From Planctomycetota bacterium (GTDB lineage: Bacteria; Planctomycetota; Phycisphaerae; UBA1845; UTPLA1), in contig JADJRI010000013.1 of NCBI GenBank assembly GCA_016712275.1, forward strand, positions 1 to 64,000: a stretch of DNA of 64,000 bases, read 5' to 3'. Made by a program: the position numbers and the translations under genes. Position 1 is the first letter of the stretch; each line of letters starts with the position of its first letter. Positions 28,973 to 37,315 of this stretch are shown piece after piece. Below the pieces are notes generated by a model. It was not told the origin of the DNA. It was given only the letters and a program-made list of their open reading frames with translations, and searched no databases.

Positions 28973-29404
28973 TTAATCGTCGTCGACGTCATCGATGCCT
29001 TCACGCCGCATCGTCGTGGTTGACCCGATATCGAAGGAGCCGCCGCCCAGCAGACTGCCAGTGAAGCTCACGCGATTCAGCGGAATCGTCACCGAGACCC
29101 ATACTTCGGGGTCCGACGGCAACAGGCCGCTCACATTGCTGTCCGTTTCATAGCCCACGAGACCGGCCGCACTCATGGCGGCGTCGACCGCGGTGTCGAC
29201 ATCATCCATCGTTCCGCCGGGCAGCGCCGCGGCACGGGCACCCTCGCGGGACGCCATCGTGACTGTTTGCCGCACGAGGAATGCATAGCCCACTTCCATC
29301 ATGCCGAGCATCGACACGACGAGCAGCGGTGCGACCACGGCCGTTTCGACGGCGGCAACGCCCTTTCTCAGGAACCGGCTTCGTTTTCCGAGTTTCAGTT
29401 TCAT
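28973..29404 (-). CDS. tadE: TadE-like minor pilin
   Basis: A 143-residue protein with a basic N-terminus followed by the TadE signature: AAVETAVVAPLLVVSMLGMMEVGYAF, then TVTMASREGARAAALPGG. The ATG at 29404 overlaps the stop codon of the prepilin peptidase gene by 4 bases, which decides the start. TadE-type pseudopilins are processed by the TadV peptidase and are needed for fibre assembly or adhesion. Confidence 0.9.
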   Translation of the reverse strand: MKLKLGKRSRFLRKGVAAVETAVVAPLLVVSMLGMMEVGYAFLVRQTVTMASREGARAAALPGGTMDDVDTAVDAAMSAAGLVGYETDSNVSGLLPSDPEVWVSVTIPLNRVSFTGSLLGGGSFDIGSTTTMRREGIDDVDDD

Positions 29405-29961
29405 AGCAATCCCCCCCATCCGAAAAAGTTCGAGAATAACACGCACAGGGAACCGAGTGTCAGAGGAATGGCATATGGCATGACGGACGCGCCACGGTTT
29501 AGTTCCCTGGCTGAGCCGAAATCACCAAATGCCGTTTCCGCCGATCCCACCTTTTTCATCACCACGCCGAGATTGAGATAGGTCTGCATCCATCGACGCT
29601 GATATGCGATCATGCCGACGGCCATTGCGCCGCCGATCAGCCCGCCGGCAAGCACGGCCTGAAATGTCAGGGACGGGCCCATCCAGGCGCCGACGGCCGC
29701 CATGAATTTGACATCTCCAGCGCCCATGGCGCGCATGGCCCAAAAGACAAACAGGCAGCCGAAACCGACGCCCGCGCCCAGCAGCGATGCCGACAGTCCG
29801 TTCCAACTTCCGAGGTAACTGTTGACGCCGATGCCGAGTACCAGAATGGAAGCGTTCAGCCAATTTGGAACGCGATGGCGGCGGTAGTCGTTCCAGCTTG
29901 CGAAGATCATCGCAGGAACGAGAGCCGCGAGCACCGCTTGTTCATATCCACTGAACGTCAT
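29401..29961 (-). CDS. cpaA: TadV/CpaA-type prepilin peptidase
   Basis: A 186-residue polytopic membrane protein with the A24 aspartic peptidase motif GAGDVKFMAAVGAWMG and the first active-site Asp in FASWNDYRRHRVPNWLN. It lacks the N-methylase domain of PilD, as usual for TadV/CpaA. The ATG at 29961 (MTFSGYEQAVLAAL) is chosen since the first helix follows. It cleaves the Flp pilin and TadE-like proteins. It is the second gene of the operon and overlaps tadE. Confidence 0.9.
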   Translation of the reverse strand: MTFSGYEQAVLAALVPAMIFASWNDYRRHRVPNWLNASILVLGIGVNSYLGSWNGLSASLLGAGVGFGCLFVFWAMRAMGAGDVKFMAAVGAWMGPSLTFQAVLAGGLIGGAMAVGMIAYQRRWMQTYLNLGVVMKKVGSAETAFGDFGSARELNRGASVMPYAIPLTLGSLCVLFSNFFGWGGLL

Positions 29962-30380
29962 CTTGCACCGTGTTGTTGCACCCTGTCCGACCGAACCTGA
30001 TTCAAACTCTCGCATTCAGTTTCGACTGATGCAAATCAGTCGTCCGAAAAGGCTCGCAACTGTGTTCACACGTTGCGATTTCGGCTCGCGGCGCGACAGG
30101 GATGAGCTTGCGCCGCGCACCGATCGGGAGAAACGCCCCGGAGCACGGGAAAACGGCGGACTTGCGTCCGCAAATGTTTCGCGCTCGTTTGTGGAACGCT
30201 GGAGCGACAAATTGCCGACACCTCGAATTCCACACGTCCCAAGGCGCTTGTCTACTGCCGTAAACGCCCGGCAGGCGGGAGCCATCGCCCCCGCCCGCCT
30301 GCGTTTGTGTCTCACGCTCATGAGCCGCTCCCGGCTCAGGTCATCACGCCCCACTCCTTGAGCGTGCTTCCGGCGTTCGC
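29962..30380. other. Gap between flp and the peptidase gene
   Basis: No gene is visible in these 419 bases. It contains the hairpin listed at 30271-30302 and a small GAGCCG/CGGCTC palindrome at 30322-30337, a layout that would let flp transcripts end partly before the rest of the operon. Confidence 0.4.
30271..30302 (-). terminator. Possible attenuating terminator after flp
   Basis: GCAGGCGGG (30271-30279) pairs with CCCGCCTGC (30294-30302). On the minus strand it follows the flp stop by about 80 bases and is followed by CGGGCGTTT, with no long T run, so it may be leaky. Confidence 0.4.
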
Positions 30381-30554
30381 TTACGGCATCGCGCTTTCGA
30401 TGTCGACGAAGACGTCGGAGACCTTCTCGCCGAGGGCGCTGATGCCCGCGAGCGAGATCACGATGATGAGTGCCAACATGACCGCGTATTCAGTCGCTGT
30501 GGCACCCTCTTCATCCCGAATGAACGACTTAATGCTGTTGACGAGAGCCTTCAT
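30381..30554 (-). CDS. flp: Flp-family type IVb major pilin
   Basis: A 57-residue pilin: short basic leader MKALVNSIKSFIRDEEGA, then the TEYAVMLALIIVISLAGISAL hydrophobic helix with the conserved Glu-Tyr pair at +5/+6 after the cleavage site, and a short tail. TadV is expected to cut after the Gly of EEG. The ATG at 30554 has a very good ribosome site, AAGGAGCG. On the minus strand upstream there is TGGCAGATCACTGGC, which has the GG-N10-GC spacing of a sigma-54 promoter but a poor -12 element, so regulation stays open. It is the first gene of the Tad operon. Confidence 0.93.
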   Translation of the reverse strand: MKALVNSIKSFIRDEEGATATEYAVMLALIIVISLAGISALGEKVSDVFVDIESAMP

Positions 30555-31267
30555 AATTCGCTCCTTTTCCCGCAGATCCGGACGCAGCCAGTGATCTGCC
30601 AAGCCCCACCGATGACGTCCAGCCTTCGGCAAAGCCCCCCAAAATCCCGTCCCTCCATTACGCAGGAGAGACCTGAACACTCGACAGCGTCCGTTCTGCC
30701 GACTCCCTAAACTCAGGGAAAAGCCCCGACCGTGGATGCAACATGCCCCACGGCGAACAGGGCTGAATGCGCGTTGTCGGGTGAAGCCCGTTAGCCGCGA
30801 CGCTCGATCGGTCGCAGCCATCCTCTTCGCGGAACTTCGTATTCCACACCGTCCGACCCGCGCGGCCGCATACAACCAGCCCCGGACGCGAACGGCGTCT
30901 TCGCCTCATTCCCAGCACTGGGATCGACGAAAGACAAATTCAACATAAGAAACAACAATCAACCGGGCAAATGACGGCGGACGAATTTCATTCGCGTCAC
31001 CTGTTGATCGGACGATTGGCTAGAAATGCTGTATGTCAGCACTGATAAAGGCCCTGCGCAAGTGGATTATCGCGCCCGTAAACTCTGCGCGTCCTTTTTT
31101 TGAAATCGGCTTGATGACGTGCTGCATAGAGCCGGGGGCACAGTGCCGAAATGACGGCACTCTTTCTGCTCTACTCAAGGGTGGCGCATTTATCGGCCGC
31201 AAGCGATGATTGTTCAGGTGACGGGATGAAATATGTCAGACAGTTTCGTGGAGAATTGCGTAACAGA
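30555..31267. other. Region upstream of flp without a recognisable gene
   Basis: About 710 bases between the flp start and the end of the kinase-like gene. Frames present are short and lack family features. The promoter of the Tad operon is expected here near 30570-30700. Confidence 0.4.
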
Positions 31268-32135
31268 TCAACCGGGTGATCGACCATGGGCCGATTCCCG
31301 GGCGCCGAGCCAAACGAGAATGCGCCGGCGAATCAGGGTGATCGGGCGAAAGATGAGGCGGTGCCAGGCGATCCAGAATGGCGGACGTCCGCTCTTGCGA
31401 AGGGTCTCTTCATCGAGCTGATCGGGGCGAAGCCGACGCCAATGCTTCATCAGGTGGTATCGGTCCGAGCTGCAGCACACCCAACATCCACTTTGCCGGC
31501 CAAGTCCTGCCCATCCAGCCATCGATCTTCCACGAGATTTGAAAATCAATCAGGTATGGACGGCCATCTTCGCCCAGAAGAATGTTCTCTCTTTTTTCAA
31601 GGTCGACGTAGGCCATGTCGCGAGCGTGAATTTCATCCAGCAACTTTGAGAGTCGCGGAAAAAAGTTGTCATCCAGTTTTGAGTCTTTTGAAACCGGGGC
31701 TCCGTCTACAAAGCGCCTGACCAGGCCGGTTCGCATTATCGCGCCCAGACATTTGGGAATACCCTCCAGCCCGGCGGTGGCATTCAGCAATCTCATTTCC
31801 CGACGTGCCAGGAATTTGCCTATGAAAGACAACGGAATGCCGAACGCACCGGCCTGGCGGCCGATTTTCAGGACGACACGATCCGAGTTTCCTTCATAGA
31901 GTCCGGTGCCGGCGAAGAAATCGTGCTTGAAAGTCCGGAGATGTTTGAACGTCTCGCCGTTCAAAATGAAGGAAGCCGGCAAGTCATTCTTGCCCAGTGC
32001 CCTCAACCAGCCTGACGGATTGGTTTTTGATACAGATGATTCAGACACGATACCTCTCAAACCAAAACGTGCACAGATGCACAGAAATAAGGAATTACCT
32101 AATTCGCTTAATCTAAAACCAATCCTCAAATCCAA
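31268..32135 (-). CDS. RIO/WaaP-like small kinase, one apparent frameshift
   Basis: The repaired protein has about 288 residues. It has a truncated kinase fold: a Lys in the VVLKIGRQ strand, a catalytic-loop equivalent YVDLEKRENILLGEDG and a metal-binding YLIDFQISW in place of DFG. This pattern is that of RIO1/lipopolysaccharide-kinase-like proteins found in planctomycetes. The frame breaks near 31466-31478; across it SDRYHLMKHWRRLRPDQL and a basic C-terminus (RPITLIRRRILVWLG) continue. The target could be a lipid-linked sugar or a protein; the sequence does not say. The start is uncertain because the N-terminal 25 residues are not conserved in feel. Confidence 0.65.
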
Positions 32136-32259
32136 GACGTCACATTGAAATCGATTTTCATGCTACTATTATCCGAATAGACCGGAGAGGCTCAGAAAGC
32201 CACTTATCGATTCCGACTGGTCGTTTTTTCGTCCAATCAACCAATTGAAGGACAAATCC

Positions 32260-32685
32260 ATGTTGCGAAGAAAGACAGCCACCTACGCTCTTCTCGCCCT
32301 TTTCGAGATCGCCCAGCAGAATCGCGAAGGCCAAACACCGATAGGCGTTCGGGCCGGTGAAATTGCCCAGAAACACAAACTTCCGAAGGCCTATGCCGCC
32401 AAGATTCTAAGCCAATTGGCCAACGCCGGCATCCTTCATTCAGATCGGGGACCGCGGGGCGGTTTCCGGCTTAATCGGACGCCCGAGAGTATCTCCCTCT
32501 ACGATGTTTTTGAAGGAGTGGGTGCATTTGTCTCCTTTGACAAAAAGGATCAAGCCTTTCGCGCCATGCCTGCGGCCGTACAGTCAACCATGAGCCGTGC
32601 CCACGAAGATGCACATGGCCGACTGAAGGATTTGTTTGCAAGGACATCGCTGGTGGACTTGATCAACGATGGTCAACCCGTCTGA
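32260..32685 (+). CDS. Rrf2-family transcriptional regulator
   Basis: A 141-residue Rrf2 regulator: winged HTH with TATYALLALFEIAQ, AGEIAQKHKLPKAYAAKILS, and wing HSDRGPRGGFRLNR, then SLYDVFEGV and a C-terminal helix. The ATG at 32260 has AAGGA seven to eleven bases upstream; the TTG-led extension at 32245 is not needed. The three cysteines that bind an iron-sulfur cluster in IscR and NsrR are absent (there is no Cys at all), so it should sense something else or act through partners. It stands alone and is convergent with the Hsp20 gene, three bases apart. Confidence 0.88.
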   Translation: MLRRKTATYALLALFEIAQQNREGQTPIGVRAGEIAQKHKLPKAYAAKILSQLANAGILHSDRGPRGGFRLNRTPESISLYDVFEGVGAFVSFDKKDQAFRAMPAAVQSTMSRAHEDAHGRLKDLFARTSLVDLINDGQPV

Positions 32686-32688
32686 TAT

Positions 32689-33144
32689 TCAATCGGACGT
32701 GACTTTGACCGTTCTGCCGAATGCCTCGGGCTGTTTCTGAATTCGAATGAACAAGACACCATCCTTGCAGGTGGCCGACACGTTTTCCTCGTTGACCGGA
32801 CTTGCCAGGTCATACTTCCTGCAAAAACTGCCAAAGCGGCACTCCGTACGGAGCTTTCGCGTGGCATCGCTGACATCCTGCGGCTCGCGTTTTTTTCCTT
32901 TGACGGTGAGCACGGACTTCAGGATGGAGACATCCACGTCGTCGGCGCTGACGCCCGGTACTTCCAGTCGGACAAGAAAACTATCCGATCGTTCGTAAAC
33001 GTCCATGCGCGGGGCCCAATCCTGCCCATCGAGCGGCGCGGTAGTCAGGCCGCCATGCCAGACACGATCGACGAGCCGATCGAATTCGTCGCGCAGGTCC
33101 TGGACTGAGAAGGGCATTTCGGTTGCGAAGGTGAAATTGGGCAT
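32689..33144 (-). CDS. Hsp20/alpha-crystallin small heat shock protein
   Basis: A 151-residue small heat shock protein. The alpha-crystallin domain starts near residue 44 (WAPRMDVYERSDSFLVRLEV), continues with PGVSADDVDVSI, and ends with the GVLFIRIQK strand. An unusually long N-terminal arm and a Cys-containing middle (ECRFGSFCRKYDL) are present; the IxI tail motif is replaced by VKVTS. It prevents aggregation of unfolded proteins. A TATAAT hexamer (complement of 33199-33204) lies 55 bases upstream of the start. Confidence 0.92.
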   Translation of the reverse strand: MPNFTFATEMPFSVQDLRDEFDRLVDRVWHGGLTTAPLDGQDWAPRMDVYERSDSFLVRLEVPGVSADDVDVSILKSVLTVKGKKREPQDVSDATRKLRTECRFGSFCRKYDLASPVNEENVSATCKDGVLFIRIQKQPEAFGRTVKVTSD

Positions 33145-33199
33145 GGGTGATTTCTCCTTATGTGCCTCGCAAACTGCTTCGGACTTACACTCAAGTGAA

Positions 33200-33994
33200 T
33201 TATAACCTCTGTCGCAGGGCTTCGTAGAAGAAGAGGGCGGCGGTGACTGAGACGTTCAGGCTGTCGGCGCGGCCATTCATAGGGACACGGGCACCGATGG
33301 CGCGGCCTTTCCATGTATCGGTCAGACCCTTTGCTTCAGAGCCAAGAATGATGGCCGTTGATTTGCGAAAGTCGATTTCGGAATAGGACTTCGTGGCGTG
33401 GGGGCTGGCGGCGATGATTTGAAAATGGTTTGACATGAGCCATTCCATCGTTACTTTTTCGGTCGACTCGATGACGGGCAGCGTGAAGATTGTTCCCGTG
33501 CTGGCGCGGATGGCGTTGGGTCCGAAAGGGTCGGAGGCGGAATCCATCACGATGATGGCGTCGAGGCCGGCACCATCGGCGCTGCGACAGATGGCGCCGA
33601 CGTTTCCGGGTTTTTCCAGTCCTTCGATGACGGCCAGGAGTACGTTGCTCTCGAGCTTCAGTTCCGCAAGCTCGCGTTTCGGGCGGTGGGCCACGACAAT
33701 GACACCATCAGCGCGGTCGCCGTAACCGATTTTTTCGTAAACGCGCTTCGAGACACCGGTGACGGTCGCGCCGACTTCGCGCAGGCGCTGGGTGATCGCC
33801 CGTGCGGCCTCTGACATTCCTATTTCTTCACAGCAAAACGCCTCGTCCACCGCCACGCCGGCGTCAATGGCGCGGCCGATTTCGCGGAGGCCGTCGATGA
33901 GGATGAGGCCGGTTTCGCGGCGGGTGCGGGATTCGCGGAGATCAGCGACCGCTTTGATTCTGGGGTTTTGGGGACTGGTGATGATTGCGGTCAT
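33200..33994 (-). CDS. TrmH-family RNA 2'-O-methyltransferase
   Basis: A 264-residue SpoU/TrmH protein. An L30e-like substrate domain (residues 1-100: MTAIITSPQNPRIKAVADLR) precedes the knotted methyltransferase with motif 1 NVGAICRSADGAGLDAIIVM, motif 2 AIILGSEAKGLTDTW and motif 3 ARVPMNGRADSLNVSVTAAL. The ATG at 33994 is chosen since SPQNPRIK is the common N-terminus of this group. It probably methylates a ribose in rRNA or tRNA. It begins three bases after the stop of the upstream membrane protein gene. Confidence 0.92.
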   Translation of the reverse strand: MTAIITSPQNPRIKAVADLRESRTRRETGLILIDGLREIGRAIDAGVAVDEAFCCEEIGMSEAARAITQRLREVGATVTGVSKRVYEKIGYGDRADGVIVVAHRPKRELAELKLESNVLLAVIEGLEKPGNVGAICRSADGAGLDAIIVMDSASDPFGPNAIRASTGTIFTLPVIESTEKVTMEWLMSNHFQIIAASPHATKSYSEIDFRKSTAIILGSEAKGLTDTWKGRAIGARVPMNGRADSLNVSVTAALFFYEALRQRL

Positions 33995-33996
33995 GG

Positions 33997-35412
33997 TTAG
34001 AAGTTGCTCCAGCGGACTGCCCGGATTGCGATGGAATAACGATAGAACCACGCAAGCGTCAATACGAGATTGCCCATTAGAATGACAAACAACTCCAGCG
34101 GCATGCCCAGAAAGAAGAAAAGTTGACGGCCGGTGAAGAAATGCGAAATCCAATTGCCGTCAAATACGATGAAACTGGTGATCATCAAACCGTTGAATGC
34201 GCAAAACACCCAGAGGAAAGCTGATTCATACATTAAGACGTGCCGGCCCCATTGAGCATCGGTGAACAGTTTTTGGGCAACTGCGTAGGTGAAAACGATG
34301 GCGCCAACCAGCCGATGCCAAAACCAACCCGCCAGCGAGGCGGCGGCGGCGGCCATCAAAGGAACAAAAAGGTACACTGGCCAGCCAAGCTCACTCTGCG
34401 TTTGAGTCAATAGGATGGCCCACAATGCGGCACCAACTGCCATGACTCCGAAATGCCAGCGTGCGAAGCGAACAGACTCGGCAAATGCCTTTTTCATCTG
34501 CATCGCACCATAAATTCTATGCGGCCAGAGCAAGCAATCCCCGACTGTTTCCAGCCATCCCAAAACATCGCGCCGCTGCTGCCATGGTGTGCCAGGGCGA
34601 CGGCGTTCCGGCACCAAAGAACTTTCAGTCGCTAGGCCGCATTCGGTACATACACCACCGATAGGAAGATGTGTTAGATCGTAGCCACAGCCCTCGCAGC
34701 GATTGGCGATGGCCTCGACTTCCGGCAGCAACTCGCCTGCAAACTTTGTTGCGCGATCAAGTCGAACCAGAAAGGTGAGGATCAAGAGACATACCACTAT
34801 TGTCATCGAGATTCCACATGCACCGCGTAGGACGATATTGCTGCCGTAATCGATCAGATTCACCGTGGTGGTGATGGACAAGATGATCGCAAATAGCACG
34901 TTCAAAAGGCCGCAACACGCGAGAATGCTCAGGTAAGCCCGTTTGAATGACGCGACAATCGAGCCGGCACGATGGAGGTTCGACAAAAACACCCACGACG
35001 CAAACGATGCGACGATCGGAAGGACGAAAAAGAACAGAATCGGTATCAAGAAAAACGGTGAGTTGGTGGGCGATTTGGTCCACTCCTTCAGAACGTCGGT
35101 AAGCGAGCGCTTTACCAGCACGGTATAGCCCATTGAATCTATTTGATAAGTTTCGCGTTCAAACAGGGCCACACTCGTCAAGACAATTGAAGCGATAATA
35201 GCTGATTCGATTACATGAAGAATGAAAAGCGAAACGTGCGATGAATTCTGAATGTCAAGCACAGCGCCGCGCTGGTTGCGAACACGGAACACGGTGGAAA
35301 GCGTTGTGACGAATGGCGTGCAATTTGGCAAGTCTGATACTGTCGTCGCGTTTGAGGACACGGGAAACCGACTGGTGTACGCATCTACCTCGACTTCGAG
35401 TTCACTCGCCAT
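33997..35412 (-). CDS. Polytopic membrane protein with internal zinc ribbon
   Basis: A 471-residue protein without a named family. Hydrophobic segments lie near residues 65-85, 120-145, 160-182 and 195-217, then a zinc ribbon with CEGCGYDL ... CTECG (about residues 239-258), then four or five further helices. A Phe/Trp-rich C-terminal half shows WPHRIYGAMQMKKAF. The CGYDL-type ribbon is a planctomycete hallmark and recurs in the gene at 43214-44203. It is next to the TrmH gene with almost no gap. The role is unknown. Confidence 0.8.
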   Translation of the reverse strand: MASELEVEVDAYTSRFPVSSNATTVSDLPNCTPFVTTLSTVFRVRNQRGAVLDIQNSSHVSLFILHVIESAIIASIVLTSVALFERETYQIDSMGYTVLVKRSLTDVLKEWTKSPTNSPFFLIPILFFFVLPIVASFASWVFLSNLHRAGSIVASFKRAYLSILACCGLLNVLFAIILSITTTVNLIDYGSNIVLRGACGISMTIVVCLLILTFLVRLDRATKFAGELLPEVEAIANRCEGCGYDLTHLPIGGVCTECGLATESSLVPERRRPGTPWQQRRDVLGWLETVGDCLLWPHRIYGAMQMKKAFAESVRFARWHFGVMAVGAALWAILLTQTQSELGWPVYLFVPLMAAAAASLAGWFWHRLVGAIVFTYAVAQKLFTDAQWGRHVLMYESAFLWVFCAFNGLMITSFIVFDGNWISHFFTGRQLFFFLGMPLELFVILMGNLVLTLAWFYRYSIAIRAVRWSNF

Positions 35413-35470
35413 TCACCTACCCGTAAACGCAACGCGACCGACTTGAACGCTCCAAACAACTCGCGACATC

Positions 35471-36133
35471 TCAACCATCAATCTTCGGCCAGCCATGTGC
35501 TTCCAACTCCATCGGATCACGCAGACTCTTGAGTGCGAAATGGTCGGTCGTGCGGCCGTAGAGGTCGCCGCCCATTCGGCCGATCGCCTGGAGCTTCTTC
35601 GGGTCGCAGACCATGTCGCCTTCGATAAGCACCGCGTCTTCCACATGTACGGCCACCACGTCGCCGAAGATCGCCTGGCCGGAGGCGGGTCCGTCGCCGA
35701 GCGAGACAACCTGCCGCAGGGTGCATTCGATGTTGACAGGGCTTTCCTTCACCAGAAACGGCTTTACCCGCTTCGCGGCTATCGGCGTGAGGCCGCTTTT
35801 TTCGAACTCGCTGATACCGTATTCGTACTCGGTGCTGCAAATATTCATACGCTCGGCGATGGGCTCGGTGACGGTGGCGATGACGAATTCCTTCGTTGCG
35901 AGAATGTTTGTCAGCGTGTCTTTTGGCTTGCTGTGGCGATTGAGGGCCGGGCTGAAGACGACGACCGGCGGGTTGGCGCCGAGCATGTTGTAGAAGGAGA
36001 ACGGGGCAAGGTTGGGCTTGCCGTCGGCACTCAGGGTCGAAGCGAAAGCGATGGGCCGGGGCTGGACGAAGGAGAGGTACAGGCGGTGCATGGCCCGGAA
36101 GGAGTGGGTTGTGTTGGAGAGGTCGATGTACAT
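35471..36133 (-). CDS. Flavin reductase family protein
   Basis: A 220-residue protein of the flavin-reductase-like, FMN-binding split-barrel family: YLSFVQPRPIAFASTLSADG, LAPFSFYNMLGANPPVVVFS, the KDTLTNILATKEFVIATVTE segment and SGQAIFGDVVAVHV. The ATG at 36133 (MYIDLSNTTHSFRAMH) is preferred over a longer frame with no conserved N-terminus. Members bind FMN and reduce flavins or aromatic substrates, or serve as partner of a monooxygenase; no such partner is nearby. Confidence 0.88.
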   Translation of the reverse strand: MYIDLSNTTHSFRAMHRLYLSFVQPRPIAFASTLSADGKPNLAPFSFYNMLGANPPVVVFSPALNRHSKPKDTLTNILATKEFVIATVTEPIAERMNICSTEYEYGISEFEKSGLTPIAAKRVKPFLVKESPVNIECTLRQVVSLGDGPASGQAIFGDVVAVHVEDAVLIEGDMVCDPKKLQAIGRMGGDLYGRTTDHFALKSLRDPMELEAHGWPKIDG

Positions 36134-36327
36134 GGTGGGGATTGTAATTGGCTCGATACGATGCTCAAGACACAGAATTGCTCCGTTTAGCCCGGCCCAG
36201 CAGGGCGGGGAAAATGGGTGAAAATGCAAGCAACGAAGCAGCACTGCCAGCACTCGACGCTTCGAAAAGGCCCGATGCGATTCTTGCAAATCGGCAAATA
36301 TTCCTGCGACATGGTAGAATATAATCG

Positions 36328-36948
36328 ATGAACATTCCCGACGTGAACATTCCGATCACGCCCGTTCGAATTCCGATGGAGTGGATCATGCGCGCGGAAC
36401 GAGCCGTTGAGAAAGTTCGGGAGCGGTTATTACGCACCTGCCAGGCATTGGAAGGCGCAGATGTGCCGTACGTCGTCATTGGCGGGAACGCCGTCGCGGT
36501 GTGGGTCGGCAGCAAGGACGAGGGGGCGATTCGCAATACGAAGGATGTGGATGTACTGCTCAATCGCGCCGATTTGGGGCGGGCCGAGACGGCGATGGCG
36601 GCGGCCGGTTTTGACATGGCCGATGTTGATGGGATCACGATGTTTCTCGATCGTGCCGATCCGATGCCGAGCCGGGGCGTACATGTGATCTTTGCGGGCG
36701 AGAGAATTAAGCAGCATGACGCATATCCGGCACCAGACGTTGTGAAGGGTATCCGTAGCGCGGAGGGTGTTGATGCGATACAGCTTCGGGAGTTGCTCAT
36801 TCTCAAGCTGATTGCAGTTCGCCGGATCGATCAGGTGCATATTGGCGACATGATTCGCGTAGGGCTGATTGATGATGCCGTGGCCGATCAGATTCCGGCG
36901 GAGCTTCGGCCGAGGCTGGAGGAGATTCGGGCGAATCCGGATGGATGA
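36328..36948 (+). CDS. Nucleotidyltransferase-fold protein (AbiEii/DUF6036-like)
   Basis: A protein of up to 206 residues with a minimal nucleotidyltransferase signature: VIGGNAVAVWVGSKDEGAI ... NTKDVDVLLNRAD, where the DVD provides the metal-binding pair, and a C-terminal helical part (LRELLILKLIAVRRIDQVHI). Such proteins include AbiEii-type toxins and orphan nucleotidyltransferases. No AbiEi-like antitoxin gene is next to it, so a free-standing role is possible. The start may be 36328 or the ATG at 36376. It converges with the gene at 36974-37315. Confidence 0.75.
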   Translation: MNIPDVNIPITPVRIPMEWIMRAERAVEKVRERLLRTCQALEGADVPYVVIGGNAVAVWVGSKDEGAIRNTKDVDVLLNRADLGRAETAMAAAGFDMADVDGITMFLDRADPMPSRGVHVIFAGERIKQHDAYPAPDVVKGIRSAEGVDAIQLRELLILKLIAVRRIDQVHIGDMIRVGLIDDAVADQIPAELRPRLEEIRANPDG

Positions 36949-36973
36949 GGCAGAGATTCAACACACGTCGCTG

Positions 36974-37315
36974 CTAATGGAGCTTCTCAAGGACGATTAC
37001 ACGGTCATTTTCATTGTCGCGCCATTCCGATGCAAAATAGGCGTGCGAACCTGGGAAGCTATCGAGGTCAATCGCATAGGAGTCAGCAATATGAGTCTTG
37101 ACGTCATCCTTCCAAAATTAATAACAAGACATCGCATCGATCCATGTCAACTTCTCACCTACGTTTGCAATTACAAACCGGACTCGCTGCTCACATAAAA
37201 TCAAGCGAATTTCCTCACGCTTCAAATCGCGCTTTCGATGATGCGGCAATGTCCCGGAATCGTCCCAAAGCGCATTGAGCGGGATTTCAGTAACTACGCG
37301 GTCACTGCTGTTCAT
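36974..37315 (-). pseudogene. Small conserved hypothetical protein interrupted by one in-frame TAA
   Basis: The minus strand encodes MNSSDRVVTEIPLNALWDDS ... RFVIANVGEKLTWIDAMSCY, then a TAA (complement of 37118-37120), then in the same frame FWKDDVKTHIADSYAID ... HAYFASEW ... RVIVLEKLH and TAG. The two halves match a widespread 105-115 residue hypothetical family with RFVVANVG and CYxFWK motifs, so the TAA replaces one residue between Tyr and Phe. It is either a point nonsense mutation or a sequence error. Its start overlaps the stop of the FAH-family gene by 4 bases, which supports a real, co-translated gene. Function is unknown. Confidence 0.72.

Noticed and set aside
36941..37198. Plus-strand 85-residue frame after the nucleotidyltransferase
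   Set aside because: It is the antisense of the conserved small gene on the minus strand, whose motifs are much more convincing.
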